From Reticulitermes lucifugus (Eukaryota; Arthropoda; Insecta; Blattodea; Rhinotermitidae), in the NCBI GenBank assembly GCA_026260175.1, contig JAKCWW010000866.1, forward strand, positions 22,018 through 86,017: DNA of 64,000 nt. The letters run 5' to 3'. Below, piece after piece: positions 1-12,706 of the stretch (position 1 is the first letter of the stretch; each line of letters starts with the position of its first letter). The translations under genes were made by a program, and so were the position numbers. The notes beneath the pieces were generated by a model. The model was not told the DNA's origin, searched no databases, and was given only the letters and a program-made list of their open reading frames with translations.

Positions 1-454
1 CTGAGGGTGTTCGAGAATAGGGTGCTGAGGAGGATATTTGGGCCTAAGAGGAACGAGGTAACATGGAAGTGGAGAAGACTACATAAAGAGGAGTTTTATG
101 ATCTGTACTCTCCCACCAAATATTATTCGCGTGACCAAATCAAGAAGAATGAGATGGGCGGGGCATGTAAAACGTATGGGGGAGACAAGAGGTGCGTACG
201 AGATTTTGGTGGGTAGACCTGATGGAAAGAGACCACTAGGAAGACCCAGGCGTAGATGGGAGGATAATATTAAAATGGATCTTGAAGAAGTTGGATGGGT
301 ATGGACTGGACTGATCTGGCTCAGGATAAGGACAGGTGGCGGGCTCTTGTCAATGCGGTAATGAACCTTCGGGTTACATAAAATGCGGGGAATTTCTTGA
401 ATAGCTGAGAACCTGTTAGCTTCTCGGAAGGACTCTGCTCCATGGAGTTAGTTA
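1..454 (+). mobile_element. LINE 3' end (5' edge outside window), family 1
   Basis: This is the C-terminal end of a non-LTR retrotransposon endonuclease/reverse transcriptase plus its 3' UTR. Frame 1 opens at base 1 (LRVFENRVLRRIFGPKRNEV) and the protein continues in frame 2 as [20 protein letters not shown] and GRPDGKRPLGRPRRRWEDNI, so a frameshift lies near bases 100-115. A second shift follows KMDLEEVGW. After the coding end comes a conserved 3' UTR, CTCCATGGAG and a short GTTA tail at 445-454. These landmarks recur in the other family 1 copies in the window. The sequence enters from the left edge, so the 5' extent is unknown. I take it as a dead copy. The clade (RTE-, Jockey- or CR1-like) cannot be fixed from this part. 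Confidence 0.85.
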
Positions 455-1409
455 AAATAATCTGTTGAAATGACACGCTAATTGCCGACAACAGAATGAG
501 GTCTGTAAGTCCTTCGTCAAGACAGTAATGTCACCTGCACCAATAAGTCAGTATTAGGAGCATTCAGTCGCAGATGCAAGCATGTCCATATCTTCAGTCT
601 ACTCCTTCCTGTACAGCAAGTATCTTCTTCGTACGTAACTTACAAATGATCACTGTATGTACTACAACAATAAACACAGCACTATAGCAAAACCTGACAG
701 CAAACATCACACTGCTGGCTTTCACAATATACACTTATCATTTTAGTTGACGTAGACCGGCGGACCGGCAGGAAATTTCCACATTCTTGCTGGATTATTT
801 TAAACTTTGCCGCGATCACCGTTTTACTTCTGACAGAAACCATAAAAACAATTTAACAAAGTACTAGTATCAACTACAGGCATGCAATGACGGCTACGTC
901 TTCAGGAAGCAAGTGATAGGCCTATGGTCAATAATGTTCCCACATTTTCACTCGGTTGCTACGAAACGTAGCGGCCGTATACCGTCAACGTTCGGCGCTT
1001 TATTGTAGTGATGATATTTGAGATCTATTGTGCAATGAACTTATTACACCATTATAAGACACAAAACTTACACTATTATTATTATTATTAATATTATCGA
1101 AATAATCGTCGAAGTTCCTTTCATAACCTCGTCATTTGAAGCAGCAACTAAGAACGGTCTTCGAGATTTATGCAGGTCAAATACTAGTTGCTCAAGCAGC
1201 GCGAACGAGAATACAAAATAGTGTTGTAATTGACAAGCAACTGAAAATCGTCCATTTGAATTACAGAGAAGATGGAACGGATAAATGGTGATTACGAAAG
1301 TAGAGACTGAGAAAGGGAGAGAGCTGGACTTGGCTGAAAATAGTGGCTAACGCCCGGCTTTGGTGCCGTTCCTAGCAGAGTTGATACTTCGCGCTCTGTT
1401 GCCAGAGAA
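455..1409. other. No gene seen
   Basis: AT-rich sequence with a small ATT run near 1074-1100 and no open frame of note. Confidence 0.6.
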
Positions 1410-1432
1410 TTATTATTATTATTATTATTATG
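1410..1432. repeat. (ATT)n microsatellite
   Basis: About seven uninterrupted ATT/TTA units. Confidence 0.9.
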
Positions 1433-2566
1433 TTAATGTGTAGTTTACTATTGTTTTAAGTTGTATGTGTTCTCTGTGCCGAGACTAGAACCCTGGACCT
1501 TCAAATCGCCAAAGAAAGGACCAGCTCAACTAGATGTACACACGTTATACCACGAACGGTAGGCTACGTTTGTCAACGGCATCCAGGTCTGTTTGACGTA
1601 AATGTGGACGACGTAGCTTAAGGTAAGTCCCAGAAGGATGCTACGTTATCTGACCTCGTCTGTTGGAAGGGGTAGCAGATGTTCGGCAACAAAAGGGGAC
1701 GTCGCTCCTACGGCGAGGGTGGCTCATTAGCTGGGGAGTCCCCGGAGTGAAAAAGGACAGCCTAGCTCAGTGAGGTAAACATGGCGATTACAACAGCTGA
1801 GACAAAGCCAACAAACTCCATAACTTGCCGCTCCATTACTGCAATCTATTGCTCAGATATGGAGTAAAGGGGAACAAATGACCAGTTAAACTAGTAATAT
1901 CCGACACACATTCAATGGAAAGTGTTTCAATAAAGATGTGTTAACGCAAATGACAGTAAGAATGGGTCAGTAATGAGAGGTAGTAGACACAAAAAGGCAA
2001 AGAACGAACAAGGTAAAAGGGAAGGAAAGAATGCCCGTTGCGTAGGCCTACGTACTGTGGAGGCCCTGCGCTGATTGTAATATCCCAAACTCGCATATTG
2101 CTCGTCGTAAAGTGGATTTAGAATATAACTGTCCAAGGCATGAATCGGGCAGTGACATCCTGGAAAGGACTGAAATGACTGCAGAGATCACAGAAAGGTC
2201 TGATCTTCCATTCATGAAGGCCTGGTGTTTATATTAATAATGATTGATAAATTATCTGCAGTAGGCCTACAGGAGTTCAAAGCTCGAATGAGACAACAGC
2301 GGAACTGAAAGAACTGTTGAATTGAAACAAAAATGTGCATGTGTTGTTATTCTAACAACACTACGTGACCTGTACTTTTGTTCATTCTACAAATACCACG
2401 TCAGGTACACATCCCACAAAGTTTGTCATTATAAAATAGACTGGTAACTTCATCTCCCTGAGGTCGAAATATTCTCCTCAAGAGTCTGCTTTGCAACATG
2501 TTGCGTCCTTCACTAGACCCAATCTAACGTCCCCTCACACTTTTCGGCCAAAGGTTTCGTTAGACA
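1433..2566. other. No gene seen; possible tRNA-like remnant
   Basis: Around 1490-1575 the minus strand carries a B-box-like GGGTTCTAGTCT. This could be an old tRNA-derived SINE head, but no convincing A box or body is visible. The AAG|GTAAGT at 1618-1626 is a donor-like match of the sort expected by chance. Confidence 0.4.
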
Positions 2567-2867
2567 AGTAAGCTACTTCTAAAGGCAAAGGTAAAATTCT
2601 CCCTATAACCGGCCATGAAGGCCCAGAGGGGGAGTAGAGGTATAGCTCTACTCTTTGTTTAACCCTGGCACTACGTGAGGGTGGGTGGTCAACTCCACAC
2701 CCCGGCCGCTTTACCCCCCGGGAAAGAGACCCGTTACCCATTGTGTAGGAGGCTGGGTGGGCCCCAGGGCCGGTCCGGACGGGTGCGGAAAATCTCGCCC
2801 CCACTGGGATTCGATCCCTGGACCGTCTAGCCGACTAGGCTATCCCGGCCCATAGTAAGCTACTTCT
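2567..2867 (-). mobile_element. tRNA-derived SINE, family A, with perfect 14-bp TSD
   Basis: The insert (2581-2853) is bounded by AGTAAGCTACTTCT at 2567-2580 and 2854-2867, a perfect 14-bp target-site duplication. Read on the minus strand it starts GGGCCGGGATAGCCTAGTCG, with a Pol III A box (TAGCCTAGTCGG) and B box (GGATCGAATCC). A GC-rich body follows, and it ends in a TTTACCTTTGCCTTTAG-type tail. A tRNA-like head with A and B boxes, TSDs and a simple tail defines a SINE. The perfect TSD suggests this copy is younger than the family A copies at 8.9, 34.8 and 40.7 kb. Confidence 0.9.
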
Positions 2868-5227
2868 CTTGTGTAAAAATTTCTGTAATAACTAGCATAA
2901 CTCATCGCAGAAAAATAAATTATTTTAGTCTCCTTTGAATTCCCGTTAAAGACGACGAAAATTGGGCACTTCTAAATGAGACAAATATTTTTCGGATTTC
3001 AATTATAAACACTTAGAATTCCGTTGTAATGTAAAGACACTCTCCTCTCTTACCATAACCCCACTGTTTACTTTCTGTACTGAAAAGTCACCAACACTTG
3101 ATTTAAAGTATTGAGGGGTGACGAGATAGGACACCACTGATTTTCCCAAACACCAATTCCGTCTATGATAGTCTGGAAAGGGTTAAATGATCTAAAAATC
3201 ACCACGCAAAGTGAGAAATTAAATGCTGAGTCGCCCTGTAGGGACGGGGTCCGAATGCAAGCTACTGCACCAAAATTGTACGATAATGAAGGTAACGCAA
3301 GTATGTTATTGGATATCGAACAGAGATTGGCTCTGATGAAAACGAGACTCGGCTAATAATATAGTACAACCCCCTAAAGACCAGCTCCCATCCCAATTTC
3401 TCAACTTATAAAAAATTCACCAAAGTCAAACATGTTCCACAAGACTCCCCCTTCAGTTCTGCCCAGCAACAAAGCCCTCATCTACTCCAGATTTAATATT
3501 TTAGCAACACCGTTATGTATGTACGAGAAACTTCTGGAACAAGCTAGTGACCGACCTGGCTTACGTTCCCAAGGGTAAAGAAGTCAAACCTCACATTTCT
3601 TCACCAGCTACCACAGCCTACTACGCGTCGTTGGTAACCCCACCTAAAGAAACCCAAAATATAACACAAAATATTTAAAATAACTTACGACTTCTACCTT
3701 CACATGAGCCATTGTGCATAGGGAGGCTAGCAAATTATAAGATAATAACTGTGATTGTAAGAGTTGAAGATTTCTGCATACAGTTTACACTAGTATAAAG
3801 TACAACTACGGTGAAGTTCTTCGATACAATCTAGATGTTTCGCGCAGTCGTCATACTCGTAATTACTAAGACAAAAGGGCTGATTTCTAAAAAATTTGCA
3901 GGTACGGTTTCAACATGTTTTAATACATCTGATATATCTCATATATCTTCACACAGTACACGCGACGACTACATTACAATGCAGCGTGGCGCGTTGAATG
4001 TTAACTGGATTTAATATCCTTACGATAAAATCCGAATGGCGGGGTTTTCAACGATGAATTTCTTGAGTTGCTAACAGCCAGGAAAATTTTGACCAGCTAC
4101 ACAAGTGTTTTCGTAAAAGAACCTAATTAGTTAAAATCCTAGATATTTAATTCACTGTGTTGTTTTCCAATAATTTCATCCATCGTCATATCACTGGAGT
4201 GTCATTTCATAAACTCAAAAAAAGAGTACCATTAATTACTTTCTTTGATTTCCCTCAATTATCTGATGTATAGGACGCCACACACGGTGTCAGAATTTTA
4301 TGTTGCAATTAGATGTTAAATACAGGAAATGAGAAATGCACACACAATCGTATTCGGAAAATCTCAAAAGACAAGACTTCGGAACCCTAGGCTCCAATGG
4401 CGGGCTACTGTTAACAAGGCAATAAGCCGGTGATATGAGGTTTTCACAGCTCTGTTCATACTGATTCAAGTTTTCTGGCGTATAACGAAGTGTCGATTGG
4501 CGTCATACACCAGAAGACTTGAATTTCTGAGGTAATGCACCTTCGGGTTCAGTAGAAGTACAAACTTTCTTAACAAACAATTCAAGAAATCCCTCTACCA
4601 TGAAGTAGGTTAGACGATGAGCAGGTCAGCAAAATCAAAGCGAGAAAGTACTGGCCAACATTTATCAGAACTTCTACAAAAATCGAAACTTCATGCCCAC
4701 TTATAAATGATGCTGTCAAATTCTTGTTCGCCATCCACAATAGCGTGACTCCGAGCAATAAATCACGCCCTTCTGTCAACAGCTCACAAGAATGCTACAG
4801 CAGACCATGGCAAACATGGCCGTTGTCACAGCTCCAACAAATGTCTCTAGTAAAACATATTTTGTGCAAAATCTTGCCCCCAGTTAAATTACGTATCATT
4901 GATTTACAGGCCTGATATTCCACTACCAGGCTGATCATACCCGTCCGAAGGTATACAAACGTATTATTTATTCCATAATATTTCAGAGAAGTCTGTGATG
5001 TGTGAGAGATTCTAATGGAAAATCCTTTCAAATTCAACGCAATATTTGACAAACCCCATCTCCAGCTAAGGTTTCAACACACATCGCAGTCCAGTCTTGT
5101 GCAATACACACCTGACATACATTTTGAAGTCACGATTTCACTGACTAAGTACACGCCGTGAACTTGAAAAGTCCTGGAAATGCCGATCGATTGAATTAGC
5201 ACGAGATCAATAAGAGTCCAATAGTAC
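2868..5227. other. No gene seen
   Basis: AT-rich; open frames stay under 90 codons and none is recognisable. A 20-base patch near 4533 resembles the LINE family 1 3' UTR (18 of 20) but is too short to call. Confidence 0.6.
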
Positions 5228-5465
5228 CATTTTTCTGGTAAGAGAACAGAATTGGCGCAGATTGGAGGATAATAATAAAACAGATCTTTAAAGCAATAGG
5301 ACAAGGCGATGTGAAGTTCATCTGGATCAGTACAGTGACAAATTCCGGGCTCTTGTGAACTCGGCAATCAAAATTTGAATTCCATATAATGCGGGAAATT
5401 TCTTGGCTAAACGAGCAACTGTTAGCTTCTCAAAAGATACCCTACTCCATGGAGTTACTTTGCCA
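5228..5465 (+). mobile_element. LINE family 1, 3' fragment
   Basis: Diverged copy of the family 1 LINE end. It keeps GGAGGATAATAAT (the WEDNI region), a TTCATCTGGATCAG segment, the CTCTTGTGAAC segment, the 3' UTR landmark AATGCGGGAAATTTCTTGG and CTCCATGGAGTTA at the end. No open frame survives and the 5' part is missing. Confidence 0.75.
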
Positions 5466-5611
5466 GTTATGAAACCTGTTATTTCTTTGTTTCTTTTACA
5501 CAACCACAGTACCGAAGTTTACATCACACGGGCCGTAGTTCTTATACCACGACAAGTCTTTCGTTTGGAAAAGGGCAGACAAACAAATGCAATGACGAAA
5601 TTAACATAGTT

Positions 5612-5640
5612 CGGTAGTCCGAAACAAGACAGGACTACCG
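5612..5640. repeat. Short hairpin (9-bp perfect stem)
   Basis: CGGTAGTCC at 5612-5620 pairs with GGACTACCG at 5632-5640 across an 11-nt loop. No role can be assigned. Confidence 0.6.
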
Positions 5641-7269
5641 GTATTTGCTCCTCACCACTAATGCTACCAATGTGCGGTATCTTCTCGGCAACGAATGTAA
5701 TGGTTTACACCACCGTGACTCACATACTTTGGAATTACATAGTGGAACTTCCATACCAGATTTATCGGTCTGCAATAACTCGGTATATATCGTATTGGCA
5801 TTTACTCCGTACCAAATGCAATGCTTCCATTGTATATATTAGGTACTTTGGAATGACGTAGCAACATTTCCTTCTTGACTTCTCGACTTGACTCATTTGG
5901 CCCATTCGCCCATGGACGCAGCATCACATCGCAGAAGATCAGAATCCCCAACTATTAGCATCTCACGAATTCCGCTCCGCGGACACAGGGCTAGTCGGCC
6001 AAAGAGTCAAATGTACTGCCCTGTATTTTTGTAGTGGCCGATTAGAACTTTGCAGGGCACAACAACTATTCTGACTGAAGTTTTGGTTAGCTTCTTTTAG
6101 GCCCTCCATTCACATGCCAGTGTATAACCGCCTCCTTACATGCCGTTTCTCATCGATTATTCACTGCCGTTCAATAATTCAGTGTTATTACAGTCCGAGC
6201 AGGCAACAGCGTCGGCAAATACACCTCAAATAAATACGCGCTCCATGGAGTCAGCTAAATGTAGAAGCACAGTGTCAGACTGGACCATAACTTCGAACGT
6301 GAGGCACCTTAACAGACGATAGCTTCACTCTTTATGAACCAATGATACCTCAACTTTACTGCCACTGGTAGCAGCAGGATAACATTTTCGGCAACTCTTA
6401 CACTAACGGAGGTAGCGACTGATATTTGAGCCCTTCAAGCCCATTGTCTGCTCAACATTACGACGGAAAACTTTCCCGACCGTTTTTATTTCTCTCTGTA
6501 TCGTTATGACTCTACCTCCAGGACTGTAATAATTGTAATTCGGAGGCAAAGCCTTTGAAGTAGCAGATCAGGCCGCAGAGGGGAATTCCATGGAGAGAGA
6601 CGAAAGGAGAAAGAGGCGACCATTTCCACTATTACATCCGTTTCTGTTACACATATACAAAGAGACAGAGAAAGAGCAGATTTACCCTTTCAATGTCGAA
6701 ATTGTGAAAAATTTCCATGAGATTCTAACGTTATTGCAGCCATTTCCCTGTGTCAGTGTTCAAGTCTGCATGAATTAAAGCTGAAATATCCACAGCCTCA
6801 GGAATTTACCTTCATAACACAAGAATAGGGAAGTATATTCCGATACAGTACGTCTATAAAACTTTATAAACGTATTAGGTGATACTGTGCTTACATCACT
6901 GCTTCTGCTGTGCATTTACTGCGGTTCGATACTTACTGTTGCAACACACACCACATTGCACAGTATCAGAACATACCGTTATGCAGTAGGGACGTTTTTG
7001 CCTCCAGTTAGTGGGTAACATGCAACAGCCATTGTTATTTAACACACTACGAACAAAAACTCTTAGCACAAATCTCAAATATTTGTAAGATCTACTATCA
7101 CACAACATGTCGGATCTCTAAAATGACGTCGTCAGTGTCGCTCCCACCTCAGAAGTTTGTATGGTCATCAAGTGGTTATGACGAGTACAACTGCAAGACA
7201 TGAAACACTACGCCTCCAACGGCATTATTACATGTTTCAAAAATTGAAACGGAATCCGCGCGCTTGCAA
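5641..7269. other. No gene seen
   Basis: No recognisable gene. Two patches near 5716 and 5850 share CTTTGGAAT(T/G)AC(A/G)TAG, possibly an old local duplication. Confidence 0.5.
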
Positions 7270-7313
7270 CCCCCCCCCCACACACACACACACACAAACA
7301 CACGCGAGCGCGC
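7270..7313. repeat. C run followed by (CA)n
   Basis: Ten C residues (7270-7279), then about ten CA units and a CACGCGAGCGCGC end. This alternating purine-pyrimidine tract could adopt Z-DNA. Confidence 0.85.
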
Positions 7314-7596
7314 ATACAACATGGTGATCTTGTGGTCTAAAGAGTCAGAACAAGGAAGTCACCTCCTAGCAAACAGCATCTCTCCTAGCTGCAAAATTCC
7401 GCCCTCAACCACCGGATGAGAAACGAGAAATTTTTCCTTGTTGTTAGGTGTTACTGCAGCATTTGAAGAAAACTAAGATCGCCCAAATCCAAGAGACGCG
7501 CGTTCAAGCCACAGTAAATATCACGAGGAGTATTGGGAAGTGTCAATTTGACATAACCAATCTAACATTAAAAACCCAAGCAACAAGAAGTAGCAT

Positions 7597-7806
7597 GCAA
7601 CACAGCGGAAGGCACTGCCGCCAAATGCCACAAAGAGACATAAAACGAAGCAACATAGTGGAAGGTTACTGCTGGCAATATAACAAGGAGAGATAAAGAG
7701 CCAAGCAACATACCGGAAAGTTACTGGTGGCAATACAACGAGGGATAAAAGGCCAAGTAACATAGCGGAAGGTTACTGCCGGTAATACTACAAGAAGAGA
7801 TAAAAA
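7597..7806. repeat. Minisatellite, about 53 bp x 4
   Basis: Four tandem units start at 7597, 7650, 7705 and 7757 (53, 55, 52 and about 50 bp). Each begins GCAACATAGCGGAAGG or a near match, continues TTACTGCCGGCAATA and ends AGAGATAAAA. Units 2 to 4 are closer to each other than to unit 1. No reading frame is kept across units, so a coding origin is unlikely. Confidence 0.85.
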
Positions 7807-8339
7807 TAATATAGCCTAAGTAATTTACAAATATGTAGATAAATTTGTGAATAACCTATTTTAATAACAATGCTGCGATTTAGTAACTATCAGCATTATG
7901 CACACCGTTCCGATAGCTGCGGAGAAAAAAGTGTATAACAACATAATAGGCTTGGCCTACGATGAATATTAGGTAGTCGAAAAATGTTGTAACGTTATTA
8001 ATTCAGTGTAAATGAGGTTAGAACATTGTGATGAAGTAATACAATCACGGTAAGCGACAATATTTAAATAGGGTGTTGCGCGAAGTGACGGTTCGAAGTT
8101 CTCAGTTAACAAGAACCCAACGGAATGCACCAATACAAGATCATAAGTGTCGTGCTGTCTTCCGTATTTTCCAGGCACAAGGAATACTCGTACATTTGTT
8201 ACACATAGCGGTAGAAACATTCATTGCAGAGACAAACGTTTATTTACTGTGATTCAGTACGAAACATATGAATAATTGATACAGGGATTCGATCCACCTA
8301 TTCAGTGTACAGGAAATGAAATATTGCAAAGTACACCGA
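7807..8339. other. No gene seen
   Basis: AT-rich sequence with no recognisable feature. Confidence 0.5.
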
Positions 8340-8499
8340 ATAACTAATTACTTATTCATATCGAGCTATGAATAAGCTAACCAACTGCGTACTTATCTAA
8401 TTACCTAAATAACTGGTTATAGATCTTGCTAGTTAACTATTTCAATAGCCAAACATTTGGCCGTCTATTTAGGCTTATAAGTAATTACCTAGATAGCTA
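8340..8499. repeat. Decayed tetranucleotide repeat (TAAC/TAGT-like)
   Basis: Repeated words such as TAGCTAAC, CTAATTACCTAAATAACT and TAGTTAACTA suggest an old AACT-type array now heavily mutated. Confidence 0.45.
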
Positions 8500-8688
8500 T
8501 CTAACGTAGCTCAGGGAGTTAGTCGCCGCATCTAATCGAAAAGGCCCAAGATCGACCACAGGTCAGTCCATGCGGGACTCGTCGTGGGCAAAGTGGCATT
8601 GGGAGAGGATTTTCTGCGTGTACTTCGGTTCTCCCCTTTCAGCATCATTCCACCAAAGCAACACATCCATTCATTCATTCATTCATTC
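8500..8688 (+). mobile_element. tRNA-derived SINE, family C, with (CATT)n tail
   Basis: The head reads CGTAGCTCAGGGAGTTAGTC (A box) with a decayed B box (AGATCGACC) about 55 nt on. The body CAAAGTGGCATTGGGAGAGG and TACTTCGGTTCTCCCC matches the minus-strand copy at 37342-37619 (CAAAGTGGCACTGGGACAGG, TACTTCGGTTTTCCCC). The 3' end is a run of about five CATT units (8666-8688). No clear target-site duplication is visible, so the copy is old. Confidence 0.75.
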
Positions 8689-8871
8689 TCATATCACCGA
8701 CGCCACACAATCTCAGTAACTGACAGCGTCGTTACATAACACACATCAAACCCTAACATGGCCACCTAACTAGATAAACAGTTAAACAATAAAGTTCGTA
8801 ACTACGTTTAACACAGTGATGTTTTATAATCTAACACTGTAAAAATTTCTCTCATTTTATTACCTAAAGTA

Positions 8872-9143
8872 AAGGTAAAGGTCATCCTGTAACATGCCAA
8901 TACAGGCACAGTCGAGGCGGACGTATACCTCCAACCTACTCGCAACCTCGGCGCTAGAAGGGAGTTAGAGGTCAACAAAACGCTCCAGCCGCTTTACCCC
9001 GGGAAAACAGCCGGTACCCCTTGTAAGCCTCCAGAAGGCTTGGTGACTCTCGGAAGCGATCTGGACGGCCAAAGAAAATATCGCCTCCACCGAGATTCGA
9101 TCCCCGGACCGTCCAGCCCGTAGCGAGTCGATTATCACAAGTA
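8872..9143 (-). mobile_element. tRNA-derived SINE, family A
   Basis: Minus-strand copy sharing with 2581-2853 the CTTTAC-type tail (plus strand TAAAGTAAAGGTAAAGG), the GCCGCTTTACCCCGGGAAA body block and a B box (GGGGATCGAATCTC). The A-box end near 9130-9143 is decayed. No target-site duplication was found. Confidence 0.8.
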
Positions 9144-9990
9144 ACCGCATTAAATTTTCACAGACCTTACTCACGGATGAAGAGGGTACATTAAACCAAA
9201 AGTGTTCAATATAACGACCTCGCAGCTCACAAAATCCGCGCAGATGAACACCGAAATTGCGCAAAAGTTTGTCAGATTTCCTGCAGAAATCATTCAATTC
9301 TTAACCGAATAAAAATTTACAAGTTCTTGGAATGCCTTCGTATTTTTCTGAGACAGCCTCTCTGTCACGAAATCCCACGAAAAGCAGTCTGAGAATTTAA
9401 ACCTAGTACCGTTGGTGGCCGTGAAAATCCTTCCTCACATAACAGTACTCAGAGTGAGACTCTGTCCTTGAAAATGTCAAGAGTTAACGCAAATACTGCA
9501 CTGGGGGTGCGAGTTCCAGCGCCATCTTGCACACACGAGGCCGCAGGGTCTATTATTGCAAAGTTGTGTCCCTGCAGCAAACGAACTTTCCATCCCTAAG
9601 GCGACCGAAGTCAACATCAGCAGCAGCCACCACCAACCAACACAGGACCGAGCAATTCGGACGCTTCACAACGCACATAACTCTGTAACTCTTCATGGGT
9701 ACAGTGGGTGTACCAACAGTAAGCCTTGGATTCTCTGACTCAGAAAATCTTGCATTATGTTTGTTGAAGTATTTCTGCATGTTATGTGCAATGTCGTTTC
9801 TAGTTCGCGCATATTTCGTGACCTTCCTAGTCGTCATACGGAACATGTTTTGATTAACGAAACTAAACTCCCAAGTGTGCGGAACGTTACGTGAAATTGG
9901 CACGTTACTGAGATCACGAAACAAGACGCCACATCAGCTGTAAGTTCATATAAAGAAAATATAATTTGTATATACCCAATACATTTACTA
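9144..9990. other. No gene seen
   Basis: A 123-codon minus-strand open frame at 9553-9924 has no recognisable motif and looks like chance. Confidence 0.5.
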
Positions 9991-10009
9991 TTGTGTGTGT
10001 GTGTGTGTG
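9991..10009. repeat. (GT)n microsatellite
   Basis: About nine GT units. Confidence 0.9.
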
Positions 10010-10389
10010 AAGGTTAAAGGAGGAGCAGCATCGAAGGATATATACGCCAATGTAACAACTCGTAAGAGATTAAATACAGTTGGTTATGATAAAAGAGCAA
10101 AGTAAGAATTCTACAATCTAAGGTAACATTTCCATATTTGCTTTGAAATACACAAAGTGATGTATAAAAGACGATAAAGGACGAAAGACTAACGACGATA
10201 GGCCGTATAGGTACCTGTCATAAAGAGCAGAAAACACCAACAATTCCACAGATATTTCTTGGCGCGGGAGTTGAAAAGGTAAAATTCACAGAATGCATGA
10301 AATATTCCAATCAGCGGACAGGGCCAATGCTAGCAACGACAAAGTAGTCGCTGTCAACGGCAGGAAGACATTTGCTAGGTGACTTCCGT

Positions 10390-10470
10390 AGGTATGTATA
10401 CCATTAATTAACTACTAACGTGACTAGCTGACTAGATAACTAACCAGCTACTTAAGTACCAGGTACTAAA
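10390..10470. repeat. Decayed tetranucleotide repeat
   Basis: Words such as TTAACTACTAACGTGACTAG and GATAACTAACCAGC look like a mutated AACT/CTAG-type array. Confidence 0.4.
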
Positions 10471-12706
10471 TTAGGCCTACATGTAAATAACGGGAAGGAC
10501 AAAGAGAACAAAAGAGAAATAAAGAGAAGATGCTGAAGAGTAGGAGAAGAGTGTATTCCCTGAGCAATAAAAACATTACGTGTGCACCAACGTTACCACT
10601 CCACTGTACTGCGCTCTAAGAAGAGCCTTGGCAAGGAAAGTTATTAAAATCAGAAACTGGACTTGTGTCTTATTCACAGAAGAACTATATAACACTAGAC
10701 AGAGCAGAATACAAAGTTGGCAGATTATGTAATAGGAAAGTAAAAAACTCGCACTACGAAGTACATTAGCCCCAAACTATTAAACATTTTGAGGGTGAAG
10801 ATAAGAGAAAGGAGAAGCAAAAAAATTACGCATGCAAGGATTCGTCTTGTGTAAGAAAAACATTATGCAAGCATTCGTTATATCTACAAATTACCACATA
10901 ATTATATGAAAAGAAGACAATACGCAAATACACGATTATGTGTAATTATGCATAATACTGAGGTGCGAACCAAACCAAAATAGTATGTGGAAAAGTTATT
11001 CTAAACATCTAGGAAAGTTAATATGCCAACAGTGCTAAAGATATTAAAAAATGAAGAATAAATGTCACATTTACAAACGCAAAAACTACTGACTGCGGTA
11101 ATACAATGTTCAGAAGTAGACACTTGAAACTGTATATACAGGTAACAGGTGAAGCATGTGACAGTGAACAGATTTGAAGGAAGAATAAAAGCGGAAGAAA
11201 TCGGGATATGCACGAGTGGACAAAGTTTTTAAAAAGCAAACACTGACATACGTGAGAAACGTAAAAGAAATATCTACGGACAGGATAGATAAAACGATAT
11301 ACAAAACGGGGAGAACGTGTCCAAATACAACACAAAGTTGTAATCGTAGAGAACAAAGACTAATAGGAGGACAGGAAAAGCAGCAGGGGAATTTTTTTGG
11401 CAGGAGCAGGCATGAAGTTGCTTATTACGTGAAGTCAAGAAGGAAAAAAGCAGAAGGAAAATAGAAAAGCAGCAAAACGAGAACAAGAAAAGCTGTCAAC
11501 ATGTACGGGACTTAGCGCCCTTGTGTAACAAAGTATTTACACAGGGCCATTTCAAAACTTAAACTGTTTTGATTCTCACTGTCAACTTTCTTATTTTGGC
11601 TGTAATATTTCTGTGGCCAATCCACATTTTATGACAAAGACTGCCTGATTTAACACTGATTTCTTTCGTCAGGCAATCATATTATTCAGAACTCCTAACA
11701 AAATGTGGCCAAACTGCCACAAAATGAGGCATGACACTACCTGAATGACAGCTTGGTGTAGGGGTAATGCCCCGAATCTGCATTCAACAGTTTCCTCATT
11801 TCGACACTAACCAGATCACCCGCTCTCCTGACACAAAAGTCTTTGTTTCCTCATTACTATTACAGAATGGATCGTCAACAGTGTGGTCGCGGGCACCTTG
11901 GTCAGTTCGGGAGGGTTTTCGGAGGCCAACGAGTAATTTGAAGCGTCTATAAAAATGTCTCAATTGTTCGTTCATAATCGCGAAGCACATGGTGATCTGC
12001 AATCTACATCACACATCTCTGCGCAACACCGACACAGTCTAAACATTTATATTGCGTTCAGCTGTCACATCAACTTATTAGATATTCGGCTGTGGGTAAT
12101 GACAACGTTTCCTAAGACGGTTACTTATTAAGGTGTTTGCTACGCATAATCTGACACAAAGAGTGGCAGAAAAATTCATTTTCTGTCTTGATAACAGAAC
12201 ACTAGGAACGGAACTATTTGTAATCCAATTATATCCATTTGCAAATTACTTCCGCATATTCATAGTGTCCACTACGAATTACGCACTACTTCTAGCCGCC
12301 CGTCATCCATAAAGTTGCCGATCCCTGATACACAAACGTCAAGGGAAATCGGTCTCGATCGCCTCCTTCACCAACCACTATCACGCATACGCTTCATCCG
12401 ACCCTATACGTGTATACGTATTTGCTACAGTTGAAGTATCTTGCTAAATAATACAAGAATGAATCAGTTATTTTTATGAGTGTTGACATGGCGGTAGATC
12501 TTTTGTATTCAGTTCATTTTATAAACTTTAACACAGCGTAAAACACCTCCCCAAAATACAATGAAAAACATCGACTCAACCAACCCATAATTTAAACATT
12601 TCCGCGTAAGCTTGTCTGAAGATAAGAGACTTTTGGAAGACAAAGAAGTAGATCGTAATATAATATTAGCATGGATAATTAAGAAATAGGCTTCTAGGAA
12701 GTGAAG
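10471..12706. other. No gene seen; purine-rich on + strand in part
   Basis: Purine-rich stretches at 10480-10560 and 11160-11490 create long minus-strand frames rich in F, L, C and S. They have no recognisable domain and I read them as composition artefacts. Confidence 0.5.

Noticed and set aside
4530-4560. Short match to the LINE family 1 3' UTR (AATGCACCTTCGGGTTC)
   Set aside because: Only about 20 bases match and none of the expected neighbouring landmarks are present.
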